From positions 1 to 57,091 of the forward strand of contig JAICLL010000019.1 in assembly GCA_025927475.1 (NCBI GenBank): a stretch of DNA of 57,091 nucleotides, in the 5' to 3' direction. The translations under genes and the position numbers were made by a program. Below, piece by piece: positions 49,869 through 57,091 of the stretch. Under the pieces are notes generated by a model that searched no databases, was not told the DNA's origin, and saw nothing but the letters and a program-made list of their open reading frames with translations. Positions within the stretch are counted from its first letter, which is position 1, and every line of letters starts with the position of its first letter. The stretch is from Pirellulales bacterium. Lineage in GTDB: Bacteria; Planctomycetota; Planctomycetia; Pirellulales; JAICIG01.

Positions 49869-50624
49869 ATGCATTCCGGCTCTTCACCGCCACCGCCGCA
49901 CCACGGCCGTCCCTCGCATCGAGGTCTGGATGCGTTGGCGTTGATCGTGGCCCTGCTGTTTCCGACGCTGGCCACGCTGGGTTATATGGTCGCGCTCACC
50001 GGGCATCCGCTCGCCGGCGCCGCGTACGCCCTCAGCAAAGTCGTGCAGTTTGCCTTTCCGGCGTTGTGGATTGTCGGTTTTTATCGCCGGCCGCTTCGCT
50101 TGGCCCGGCCGCGAGCGCGCGATGTGGCCGAAGGGCTGATGCTGGGCGCCGCGGTGCTGGCCGCCACGCTGGCTCTTTACTATGGCTATTTCGCGGGCAG
50201 CCCGGTGTTGGCCGGTGCTCCCGAGGCCGTGGCCCAGAAGCTGATCGATTTCAGCGTCGATACGTCGCCGAAGTTCTTGCTGCTGGCGGTGTTTTTATCG
50301 CTGATCCACTCGCTGGCCGAAGAGTACTACTGGCGTTGGTTTGTGTTCGGGCAACTGCGGTTTCACATGCCGGCGTCAGCGGCATTGATCATCTCGAGCC
50401 TGGGTTTTATGGCCCATCATGTGCTCGTGGTGGCCACTTTTTTGGGCGGATATGGATTCTACACCTGGCTGTTTTCGTTCTGTGTCGCGGTGGGCGGCGG
50501 CCTGTGGGCCTGGCTGTATCAGCGTACCGGGTCGCTCTACGGTCCCTGGGCCAGTCACTTTCTGGTCGACGTGGGGTTAATGTGGATCGGCTATGAGTTG
50601 TGGCGCCTCGGCGGGTCGGGCTAA
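49869..50624 (+). CDS. CPBP-family intramembrane metalloprotease
   Basis: The 251-residue membrane protein (ATG 49869) has EEYYWR (151-156), the EExxxR motif, followed by FMAHHVLV and a C-terminal SHFLVDVG, which supply the His and Asn/Asp residues of CPBP (Rce1-like) glutamic proteases. About seven membrane segments can be traced. Members cleave prenylated proteins or modify bacteriocins; the substrate is unknown here. An upstream frame from 49800 is excluded. It starts 19 bases after the DUF3299-like gene and might be co-transcribed. Confidence 0.9.
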   Translation: MHSGSSPPPPHHGRPSHRGLDALALIVALLFPTLATLGYMVALTGHPLAGAAYALSKVVQFAFPALWIVGFYRRPLRLARPRARDVAEGLMLGAAVLAATLALYYGYFAGSPVLAGAPEAVAQKLIDFSVDTSPKFLLLAVFLSLIHSLAEEYYWRWFVFGQLRFHMPASAALIISSLGFMAHHVLVVATFLGGYGFYTWLFSFCVAVGGGLWAWLYQRTGSLYGPWASHFLVDVGLMWIGYELWRLGGSG

Positions 50625-50691
50625 TTGACGACCCAAGAACCGGCAAGCGGGCGAGACGCCCGCACCCTGAGACGGGTACTCGAATTTGGCT

Positions 50692-51486
50692 CTAAGCCGA
50701 ATGGCCGTTGCCACGGAACGAACGCGCAAATTCGGCCGCCCAGCGAGCATCGGTTTCACTCAATGGCGCGGACGGCGGCTTGGTATAGTCGATTTGCGCG
50801 TCGTATCCGCCGCGCTCAAACGCCATCTCGAAGGCGTCTTGCAAGTGTACAACCGCTTCGGGATCGTTCGATTTGAGGGGAATGCGGATGGTTGGCAATC
50901 GATCGCGCACCGTCCACGGATAGACTTGACATTCTCCTTGGCGATCGCCCCTGGCAACGAGGGCGAAATAATCACCGCGGGGCAACTCATACGGAGGAGC
51001 AATTCGCTCGCCGCCGACCAACAGATCGAGCTCCACCAGATGAATTCCCTGCCGCAGCACCGCGCGGCGTTTGGCAAGATACTCGGGGCGTCCGTCGCCC
51101 GTTTTATTTCTCGGCGACAGCAACTCGAGCACAGCGACCACCGTTTGTTCAGGAAGATGAAGGATATCGATCCATGCTTCGCGGATCTCCTCCTCGGCGA
51201 TCAGCAGCGGCAACGTCACCGGGGATACGGTCGCACCCGTTTCCGCCGTTCGTGTCTCGGGCCTCAGCGGGCCGCCCTGGACCACGGTGACGTCGGGACG
51301 TACGAGCCGCGAAGTCTCCGCACTCACGTCGACAAGCCGGATGTGCACGTCGAGCCGTGCCTCGTAGTTCGGCGGCAAGCCGCGCCGCACGGCACTTCGC
51401 CAGGCGCTGATGAATTCATGATGAAAATCCGGCCAGAATGCCGGATCTTCCAAGTAAGGATCCATGCCGGGAAAAGGACTGCGCAT
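50692..51486 (-). CDS. DUF4058 family protein
   Basis: The 264-residue product starts MRSPFPGMDPYLEDPAFWPD, the hallmark of DUF4058. Further motifs are FHHEFISAWRSAVRRGLP, VVAVLELLSPRNKTGDGRPE, GIHLVELDLLVGGER and, near the end, YDAQIDYTKPP. Its role is unknown; the LELLSPRNK and LVELDLL strands resemble those of PD-(D/E)XK-like folds, but this is a by-eye similarity. Such genes occur in many copies in planctomycetes and cyanobacteria. The gene is on the minus strand between two plus-strand genes. Confidence 0.9.
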   Translation of the reverse strand: MRSPFPGMDPYLEDPAFWPDFHHEFISAWRSAVRRGLPPNYEARLDVHIRLVDVSAETSRLVRPDVTVVQGGPLRPETRTAETGATVSPVTLPLLIAEEEIREAWIDILHLPEQTVVAVLELLSPRNKTGDGRPEYLAKRRAVLRQGIHLVELDLLVGGERIAPPYELPRGDYFALVARGDRQGECQVYPWTVRDRLPTIRIPLKSNDPEAVVHLQDAFEMAFERGGYDAQIDYTKPPSAPLSETDARWAAEFARSFRGNGHSA

Positions 51487-51590
51487 CGATCAAGCCTCAT
51501 CGCACATCGGGTTGCCGCAAACTTCATTGTACGGGGATTCTCCTGGGTGAACTAGTTTGCACCGATCGTCCTAGGTGCGATAATGGACGC

Positions 51591-52742
51591 ATGCATGCCC
51601 CCCGCCCCCTCCACCGCCGCGATTTGCTAAAAGCAGGCATTGCCGCATCGTGCGGCGCGGGGTGGCTGGCGTCGCTGCCGGGCGCTCCGCGGGGCGGCGA
51701 AGTTGCCGCCCTTCGCCCGCCCGCCTTCAGCGTCATTCCGGTCGTTGGTGATGGTCATTGGGTCTGGACTGAGCCGCCCGAGGGCGAAACGGGCTATCTG
51801 GAACCGCGGTCGTATGAGCTAACGATCGGCATCGAGTTGGAAGGCGCAGGCCCGGCGGAAGGAATCATCAGCACCACCACCGTGCCCGTCGACTATCCTG
51901 AGCAGAAGATCGAGACCTCCGAAATCAAAACCCGCGGTTGCCAGGCATATCTGCGCACGATCATCGAGGGGGCGGGACAGCTCGTGCTCAACACGGCGGA
52001 AATCGCCGCGGGAGAAGTGGTTTCGGCGATGGTCCGCTATCGCCTCACCCTCCTGAAGCAATTCCACGACTTCTCCGCCGAACGATTTCCCGCCGTGCAG
52101 AAAATTCCGCCCGACGTGCGCAAGCGGTTCTTGCAAGATAGTCCGGGCATTCAAGCCCGCTCGCGCCAAGTTCGCACATTGGCCAACGAACTGACCTCGG
52201 GCACCCCGCTGCACCCGTGGGCGAAGGCCAAAAAATTCGCCGAGTGGGTGCCGTTGAACATCAAGCCGCAGATTGGCAATTACACGAGCGTCACCGCCGC
52301 ACTGGACGATCGCCGCGGCGATTGCGAAGAGATGGCCGGCGTGTTCATTGCTCTCTGCCGTGCGGTAGGCATTCCCGCTCGGCTGGTGTGGGTGCCTAAT
52401 CACGCTTGGGCTGAGTTTTTCTTGCACGATCACGAGGGCCGCGGGCACTGGATTCCGGCGCACACCGCTTGCTATTCATGGTTCGGTTATACCGGCGCGC
52501 ACGAATTGGTATTGCAAAAGGGCGATCGCGTGATGCTGCCCGAAAAGCGCAAGCTGGTGCGTCTGCTGCCCGATTGGACGCGCTTTGTGGGCCACCAGCC
52601 GCGCGTGCGTTACACCGCCGAGCTCACGCCGTTGCCCAGCCAGCCCGAGGGCGACGCCGGGCCAGGCGCACGCCGCAAAGACGAGCGCGGCGAGTGGAAA
52701 GTGGTCAGCCATCATCCGCTCGATCGGTATACGCGAAGGTAA
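51591..52742 (+). CDS. Tat/Sec-exported transglutaminase-like protein
   Basis: From ATG 51591 the 383-residue product starts MHAPRPLHRRDLLKAGIAAS, a twin-arginine-like signal (HRRDLLKAG). The transglutaminase-like core has DDRRGDCEEMAGVFIALCRA (Cys245), VGIPARLVWVPNHAWAEFF (His271) and HWIPAHTACYSWFGY, the usual place of the third residue of the triad. Members are cysteine proteases or amidases, often acting on exported peptides. The protein is soluble. The gene stands alone between DUF4058 and the sugar operon. Confidence 0.87.
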   Translation: MHAPRPLHRRDLLKAGIAASCGAGWLASLPGAPRGGEVAALRPPAFSVIPVVGDGHWVWTEPPEGETGYLEPRSYELTIGIELEGAGPAEGIISTTTVPVDYPEQKIETSEIKTRGCQAYLRTIIEGAGQLVLNTAEIAAGEVVSAMVRYRLTLLKQFHDFSAERFPAVQKIPPDVRKRFLQDSPGIQARSRQVRTLANELTSGTPLHPWAKAKKFAEWVPLNIKPQIGNYTSVTAALDDRRGDCEEMAGVFIALCRAVGIPARLVWVPNHAWAEFFLHDHEGRGHWIPAHTACYSWFGYTGAHELVLQKGDRVMLPEKRKLVRLLPDWTRFVGHQPRVRYTAELTPLPSQPEGDAGPGARRKDERGEWKVVSHHPLDRYTRR

Positions 52743-52759
52743 ATCGGTACCTTCCGTGG

Positions 52760-53959
52760 TTAGGGCGCCAGCACTTGCTTGATCGCGGCCACCATGGTCG
52801 CTTGCTGGTCCGCCGTCAAACCGGGATAAATCGGCAAGAAGAGCGTGGTGCGGGCCACCTCTTCGCTGCCGGGCAGAAAGAGATCGGGTTCGTGGCTGCG
52901 GAAATAAGGCTCGGCATAAAGCGGGCTAATGCCCCGGCGACAGGAAATGCCGCGCGAAGCCAGTTCGGCCAGCAGGTCGTCGCGGCGAAGGGCGGCGGCG
53001 GAGCGCAGCTTAATGCAATACGACGACCAACAAGGCTCGGCCTTGGGCGGCACGTGCGGCGTTTGGATCTCCTCGATATCAGCCACAAGCTCATCGTAAC
53101 GTTCGGCCTGCGCCTTGCGCGCCGCCAGCATCGCTTCCAGACGGCCAAGCTGCACCAACCCCATCGCCGCTTGCAGGTCGGTCAATCGGTAGTTGAAGCC
53201 GACCTCATCGTACGCTTGCTGCAACACGCCCTTGGCGCGGTGCCGGTCGAGATCGGAAATCGAGGCGCCTGTCGATCGCAAGGCGCGAGCACGCTGGGCT
53301 TGCTCGCCGGAGCCAGTCATTAGCATGCCGCCTTCGCCGGTGGTGATGATCTTCCGCGGATGAAAACTAAAACAGGTGGGGCGGCCGTGCGAACCGAGCC
53401 AGCGGCCCGCGTACTTGGCGCCCAGGGCCGTGGCGGCGTCTTCCACCAGCGCCAGCCCGCGGCGCTCGGCGAGCGTCTCAAAGGCGTCCAGATCGGCAGG
53501 CAAGCCAACCTGGTGAACCAGCAAAATCGCACGTGTGCGGCTGGTGATTTGATCTGCGGCCGAGTCTGAGTCGAGATTGAACGTGTCGGGATCGACGTCG
53601 GCAAAGACCGGCTCGGCGCCTGCGTGACAAATGGCGTTGGCCGTGGCCATGCACGTCGTCGCGGGGCAGATGACTTCGTCACCAGGACGAACGCCGCTGA
53701 CAATCAGGGCCAGGTGCAGGGCCGAGGTGGCGGCGTTGGTGGCCACCGCGTGAGCGGCGCCAATCTTCGCGGCCAAGGACCGTTCGAACTGCGCCGTCAC
53801 TGGTCCCTGACTCACCCAGCCCGACAGAATGACGCGCCGCACCGCCTCGGCTTCTTCTTCGCCCAGCCAAGGCCGCGCCAAGGGAATGTGGTCGTCGAAG
53901 AGCTCGCTCGATGCGAGGTCATCTGGAGTCGTGATCGGATCGAGCAGCGCTTGATACAT
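52760..53959 (-). CDS. DegT/DnrJ/EryC1-type PLP aminotransferase (nucleotide-sugar), second copy
   Basis: This enzyme type transfers an amino group to keto-sugar nucleotides, using PLP. The 399-residue product from ATG 53959 (AGGAGG seven bases upstream) has IPLARPWLGEEEAEAV, VATNAATSALHLALIVSG, EVICPATTCMATANAICHAG, QVGLPADLDAFETLA, and SFHPRKIITTGEGG with the PLP lysine (Lys203). The last part reads NYRLTDLQAAMG and RGISCRRGISPLYAEP. It resembles the other aminotransferase in the operon (54797-56023). The start is 11 bases after the acyltransferase stop. The longer frame back to 53989 overlaps that gene and is rejected. Confidence 0.93.
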   Translation of the reverse strand: MYQALLDPITTPDDLASSELFDDHIPLARPWLGEEEAEAVRRVILSGWVSQGPVTAQFERSLAAKIGAAHAVATNAATSALHLALIVSGVRPGDEVICPATTCMATANAICHAGAEPVFADVDPDTFNLDSDSAADQITSRTRAILLVHQVGLPADLDAFETLAERRGLALVEDAATALGAKYAGRWLGSHGRPTCFSFHPRKIITTGEGGMLMTGSGEQAQRARALRSTGASISDLDRHRAKGVLQQAYDEVGFNYRLTDLQAAMGLVQLGRLEAMLAARKAQAERYDELVADIEEIQTPHVPPKAEPCWSSYCIKLRSAAALRRDDLLAELASRGISCRRGISPLYAEPYFRSHEPDLFLPGSEEVARTTLFLPIYPGLTADQQATMVAAIKQVLAP

Positions 53960-53970
53960 CGTTGAACCTC

Positions 53971-54783
53971 CTAGAGTAGTTTTTGCCAATCGCGGTCCGC
54001 ATCGACGCCGCGAACGGGCTTGGCCGGCACGCCATGAACAAGCATGCCGGGTTCCACCGAGCGCGTCACCACGGCGCCTGCCCCAATGATCGCGCCGGCG
54101 CCGATGGTCACCCGCGGGTTCACCACCGCGCCAATGCCGAGAAACGCCCCCGAGCGAATCTGCACGCGTCCCGCTAATCGCACGCCGGGCGAAAGCGAAA
54201 CGCCGTCGTCGAGCGTGCAGTCATGCTCAACGATCGCGCCGCTGTTGACGATCGCATGTTGGCCGATGCGGGCCCCGCAGCCGATCATCGCCAGCGGACC
54301 GATGAAGCAGCCGGGTGCGATTTCGGCAGAGGGCGACACCACCGCCGAAGGATGTATCGCTGTGGCGAATTGCACGCCCGCTTCGGCCAACTCGTGCGCG
54401 ATGCGCAGCCGATGTGGGTTGTGGCCGATGGCCACGATCAGCCTCAACTCGCGCTCGCCTGCCCGAAGCGCTGATGCTCTTTCTCTAGTGGATTGAGGAG
54501 TCTGCGCACGGTCGGAGGCTGGCCTTCCTGGGCCGTCCTCCCGGTTTCTGGACGGCCTAGGAAGGCCATCCCCCAATCGCGCGGCGAACCACTCATCGCA
54601 TAAATGACAGAGCGCTATCTGGTCGCGGCCGATGATGCGATGTCCGCCGAGCAGTTGTCCCACCCGCTCCAGGTTATCGTCGGCCACGAGGCATTCGGCG
54701 TGCGGATGCGCGGCCTGGATGGCTTCGAGCGTAACTCGGCCCTGAGCCCCCGCGCCGAACACAATCCACAGGATGCGATTCAC
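53971..54783 (-). CDS. Sugar N/O-acyltransferase of the PglD/NeuD type, with repeat-derived insert
   Basis: The 270-residue protein (GTG 54783; a longer ATG start at 54831 overlaps the aminotransferase) starts with a nucleotide-binding N-terminus ILWIVFGAGAQGRVTLEAIQ. The left-handed beta-helix follows: FATAIHPSAVVSPSAEIAPG, VNSGAIVEHDCTLDDGVSLS, and VNPRVTIGAGAIIGAGAVVT, with its hexapeptide repeats. An acetyl-CoA-dependent transfer to an amino-sugar would fit its neighbours. Between DEWFAAR and LIVAIGHN lies an insert with SRNREDGPGRPASDRAQTPQ encoded by repeat F (54518-54572), in frame. Family members lack this insert, so it may be tolerated as a loop. Confidence 0.9.
   Translation of the reverse strand: MNRILWIVFGAGAQGRVTLEAIQAAHPHAECLVADDNLERVGQLLGGHRIIGRDQIALCHLCDEWFAARLGDGLPRPSRNREDGPGRPASDRAQTPQSTRERASALRAGERELRLIVAIGHNPHRLRIAHELAEAGVQFATAIHPSAVVSPSAEIAPGCFIGPLAMIGCGARIGQHAIVNSGAIVEHDCTLDDGVSLSPGVRLAGRVQIRSGAFLGIGAVVNPRVTIGAGAIIGAGAVVTRSVEPGMLVHGVPAKPVRGVDADRDWQKLL
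54518..54572. repeat. Dispersed palindromic repeat, family F, inside the acyltransferase gene
   Basis: Left arm 54518-54539 and right arm 54551-54572 form an imperfect inverted repeat of 22 bases with an 11-base loop. The arm GGACGGCCTAGGAAGGCCAT with CC is the same as 14969-14990. It is in frame with the gene on the minus strand. Confidence 0.85.
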
Positions 54784-54796
54784 GAGGATGATGTCT

Positions 54797-56023
54797 CTAG
54801 TTGAACAAATCCCATAGCCCCGCCACGACACGATCTTGATCGTCCGTCGTCAATTCGGGAAACAGCGGCAGCAGCAGCGAGCGATCGCTGGCGCGTTCGG
54901 TGCGCGGCAACGAGCATGGCGGCGAAGACGCATAGGCCATCTCGCGATGAATGGTCATCACGCCGGCTTTGGCGGCGATGCCTCGCTCGCGCAGGCCGCG
55001 CAACACGTCGTCACGCTCAAGCGGCGCGTCGTCGGTCAGCCGCACCGCATACGACTGATAATTCGTCTCGGCCCACGGCGGCGCATCGGGCGCTAGCAAA
55101 AAAGGATGATTGGCCAACTGGCGATTGTACGAATCGGCCAGCGCGCGGCGACGCAGCACCAGCTCGTCGAGCCGGCCCATCTGCACCACGCCGATCGCCG
55201 CCTGCACGTCCGTCAGCCGGTAGTTAAACCCCAGCACGGGATAATTCTCGGTCAGCAGTCCGCGGGCCGCATGACGATCGCGGTCACTGGTGTCCATGCC
55301 GTGCTGGCGCAGCAGCCGCACCTGGGCGGCGATCGCCGGATCGTCGGTGACCATCATCCCTCCTTCGCCGGTGCTGATGATTTTTCGGGGATGGAACGAG
55401 AAGCAGCAGACACGCCCTTGGCTGCCGATCGGCCGGCCGCGATAGCGCGATCCCAGTGCGCAGGCGGCGTCTTCGAGCAATGCGAGGCCATGGCGCATGG
55501 CCAGGTCGTCGAACGCATCCAGATCGGCGGGCAGCCCGAGCTGGTGAACCACGATGATCGCCTTGGTGCGCGAGGTAACCGCCGCCTCGGCTGCCGCTGG
55601 ATCGAGATTGAAGGTTTCCGGAATGATCTCGGCGAAAACGGGAGTCGCGCCGCAGTACCGCACGGCGTTGGCTGTGGCGATGAACGTCATCGAGGGCAGA
55701 ATCACTTCATCTCCGGGGCCGACGCCCAGAGCTAACAACGACAGGTGCAAGGCCGCCGTGCAGTTGCTGGTGGCCACGGCGTGCCGCGCCTGGCAATAGT
55801 CTGCCACGCGCTGCTCAAACTCCGCGACCCGTTCGCCCTGCGTCAGCCAGCCGCTGGCCAGCACTCGGGCGACGGCGTCGAGCTCCTCGGGGCCGACCGT
55901 GGGCCGGGTGAGAGGGAGCAAGGGCGCAGGGGAGCAAGGGAGCAAGGGAGACCCGGGGACACGGAGACGCGGAGATTCGGAAATCCGCACCTTGCCCGCG
56001 TTTGCAAATTGGGCGTTCGTCAT
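54797..56023 (-). CDS. DegT/DnrJ/EryC1-type PLP aminotransferase (nucleotide-sugar)
   Basis: The 408-residue product starts at ATG 56023, which overlaps the stop of the epimerase gene by ATGA; the longer frame is rejected. The core has LTRPTVGPEELDAVARVLAS, VATSNCTAALHLSLLALG, EVILPSMTFIATANAVRYCG, QLGLPADLDAFDDLA and FSFHPRKIISTGEGGMM with the PLP lysine (Lys214). Residues 14-36 (SPRLRVPGSPLLPCSPAPLL) are low-complexity and encoded by a purine-rich repeat (55911-55990), unlike other family members, which begin near LTRPTVG. The next gene is the acyltransferase. The second aminotransferase in the operon is similar. Confidence 0.93.
   Translation of the reverse strand: MTNAQFANAGKVRISESPRLRVPGSPLLPCSPAPLLPLTRPTVGPEELDAVARVLASGWLTQGERVAEFEQRVADYCQARHAVATSNCTAALHLSLLALGVGPGDEVILPSMTFIATANAVRYCGATPVFAEIIPETFNLDPAAAEAAVTSRTKAIIVVHQLGLPADLDAFDDLAMRHGLALLEDAACALGSRYRGRPIGSQGRVCCFSFHPRKIISTGEGGMMVTDDPAIAAQVRLLRQHGMDTSDRDRHAARGLLTENYPVLGFNYRLTDVQAAIGVVQMGRLDELVLRRRALADSYNRQLANHPFLLAPDAPPWAETNYQSYAVRLTDDAPLERDDVLRGLRERGIAAKAGVMTIHREMAYASSPPCSLPRTERASDRSLLLPLFPELTTDDQDRVVAGLWDLFN
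55911..55990. repeat. Low-complexity purine-rich repeat at the aminotransferase 5' end
   Basis: Repeated GGGAGCAAGGG and GACACGGAGAC-type units (plus strand) lie within the first codons of the aminotransferase and code for Ser/Pro/Leu-rich residues. Similar repeats are frequent between genes in planctomycetes, so they may have been recruited. Confidence 0.65.
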
Positions 56024-57006
56024 GCGTCTACTCCAAACGGGGCGTTCCGCGCTTCCTTCCGCCATGCCACGAACTCGCGCAAGCCTTCTTCCAAGTCCAC
56101 CTCGGCCTCAAAACCGAGCAGACGCTTGGCTTTGCGCACATCGGCCAACCGGCGGCGGACAGGATTGACCGTTCGCTCGGGAAGATGTTCCGCGGGTGGT
56201 CCGTCGCAGTCGGCGGCGGCAAGCACAAGCTGATAGAGCTGCTTGAGGCTGGTCTCGCGCCCCGTGCCGACGTTGAATACCTCGTCAGTCACCTCGCTGG
56301 CGGCGGCCAGACGATTGGCCCGAGCGACGTCGGCCGCATAGATAAAATCCATGGTTTGCTCGCCGTCGCCAAAGATTTTAGGCCGCTCGCCGCGTTCCAG
56401 GCAGTCGAGCCAGCGGATGAGCACCTCGGTGTACTTGCCGTGCGTGTCCACGCGCGGTCCATAGACATTGAAATACCGCAGGGCCACGTAGTCGAGGCCC
56501 GTCATGTCGTGAAATGCCCGATAAAGCGCTTCGTTGGCGATTTTGGCCGCGCCGTACCAGGTGCGGTTATTGGCCAACGTGTGTTCTTCTGAGGTGGGGA
56601 ACTGCTCGGCGAGCCCGTAAACCGAGGCCGAGCTGGCCGCCACCAACCGCCGCACGCCCGCCGCCACGCAAGCTTCGACCACGTTATACGTACCATCGAC
56701 CAGCACCTCCTGACACTCTCGCCAATGGGTTGCGCAAGCGGTGATGCGCAGCGCCGCCTGGTGGAAGACCACGTCGACGCCATCGAACAACGGCCGGATC
56801 GAATCGAAATCGCGAATATCGCGCTCGAACAATTCCACGCGCCCAGACTCTCGTGCTGCGGCCAGATTTGTCCGCGTGCCGCGGCTCAGGTTGTCGATGA
56901 CGCGCACTTCTGCCACGTCGTCTTCGGCGAGCAACTGGTCGATCAGCGTCGAGCCGATGAGTCCGCAGCCGCCGGTGATGAGTACCGTGGAGTTGGCAAG
57001 GTTCAT
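56020..57006 (-). CDS. NAD-dependent nucleotide-sugar epimerase (SDR family)
   Basis: The 328-residue protein starts with NAD site VLITGGCGLIGSTLIDQLL and continues DNLSRGTRTNL, VFHQAALRI, ASSASVYGLAEQFPTSEEHT, WYGAAKIANEALYR (YxxxK) and LRYFNVYGPR. It resembles UDP-glucose or UDP-GlcNAc 4-epimerases. The start lies 7 bases from a heptamer tandem repeat, and no good Shine-Dalgarno is visible. It is the first gene of the operon seen here, followed by an aminotransferase coupled by ATGA. Its product could be an intermediate for the two aminotransferases and the acyltransferase. Confidence 0.93.
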   Translation of the reverse strand: MNLANSTVLITGGCGLIGSTLIDQLLAEDDVAEVRVIDNLSRGTRTNLAAARESGRVELFERDIRDFDSIRPLFDGVDVVFHQAALRITACATHWRECQEVLVDGTYNVVEACVAAGVRRLVAASSASVYGLAEQFPTSEEHTLANNRTWYGAAKIANEALYRAFHDMTGLDYVALRYFNVYGPRVDTHGKYTEVLIRWLDCLERGERPKIFGDGEQTMDFIYAADVARANRLAAASEVTDEVFNVGTGRETSLKQLYQLVLAAADCDGPPAEHLPERTVNPVRRRLADVRKAKRLLGFEAEVDLEEGLREFVAWRKEARNAPFGVDA

Positions 57007-57011
57007 GGGTG

Positions 57012-57091
<80 letters not shown>

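Overview
The window is GC-rich bacterial DNA that looks like a planctomycete, probably Pirellulales-like. This is an inference from gene families seen here: an N-terminal leader with the motif FSLRMVLVAIT, DUF1080, DUF3500, DUF4058 and Uma2 proteins, a thioredoxin-trypsin fusion, Pro/Ala-rich lipoproteins, and many dispersed palindromic intergenic repeats. No rRNA, tRNA or CRISPR array was seen. Most of the sequence is ordinary chromosome with many small operons, and two accessory stretches sit near the left end.

Left accessory part (1-8.6 kb): the C-terminal end of a DUF4420-type PD-(D/E)XK protein faces a coupled small-protein / DNA cytosine methyltransferase / Vsr operon. Next come a divergent pair of small genes, a damaged ISAs1-type transposase, a TPR protein, a 141-bp nested palindrome, a zinc-ribbon membrane protein, and two genes whose products look like PD-(D/E)XK nucleases. 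From 8.6 to 11.3 kb is a four-gene operon of unknown function on the minus strand, with two tandem Tat-signal paralogues.

Central chromosome (11.5-41 kb): a minus-strand GDPD / WYL regulator / metallophosphatase group; the core translation block rpsB-tsf-pyrH-frr; an ankyrin lipoprotein; a ParDE-type toxin-antitoxin pair; decayed genes (an N-terminally truncated protein and a frameshifted Uma2); and a four-gene molybdenum hydroxylase operon. The iron-sulfur subunit of that operon lacks three of the four ligands of one [2Fe-2S] cluster, and its last gene is a small Cys-rich protein. Then follow TerC, a sugar epimerase, a methyltransferase, a solitary pentaheme ActA-like cytochrome, mutM, a DUF3500 protein, a PilZ-like protein, cmk-plsC, a lipoprotein, a polysaccharide deacetylase-like protein, a BNR-repeat protein and a thioredoxin-trypsin fusion.

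Right part (41-57 kb): an HtrA-type protease and a second RelE/ParE-type module. Next is an ABC transporter group: an ATPase, a FtsX/MacB-type permease with a His/Asp/Glu-rich loop, a signal-peptide protein, and two paralogous proteins with a DUF3299-like CCFG domain. It resembles zinc-responsive loci in other bacteria. After it come a CPBP protease, a DUF4058 protein, a transglutaminase, and a nucleotide-sugar operon (epimerase, two DegT aminotransferases, an acyltransferase) whose leader is a heptanucleotide tandem repeat at the window edge.

A theme across the window is short palindromic repeat families, at least six, found between genes. In at least three cases (the ABC permease, the acyltransferase, and the start of one aminotransferase) repeat-like sequence lies in frame inside a coding region.
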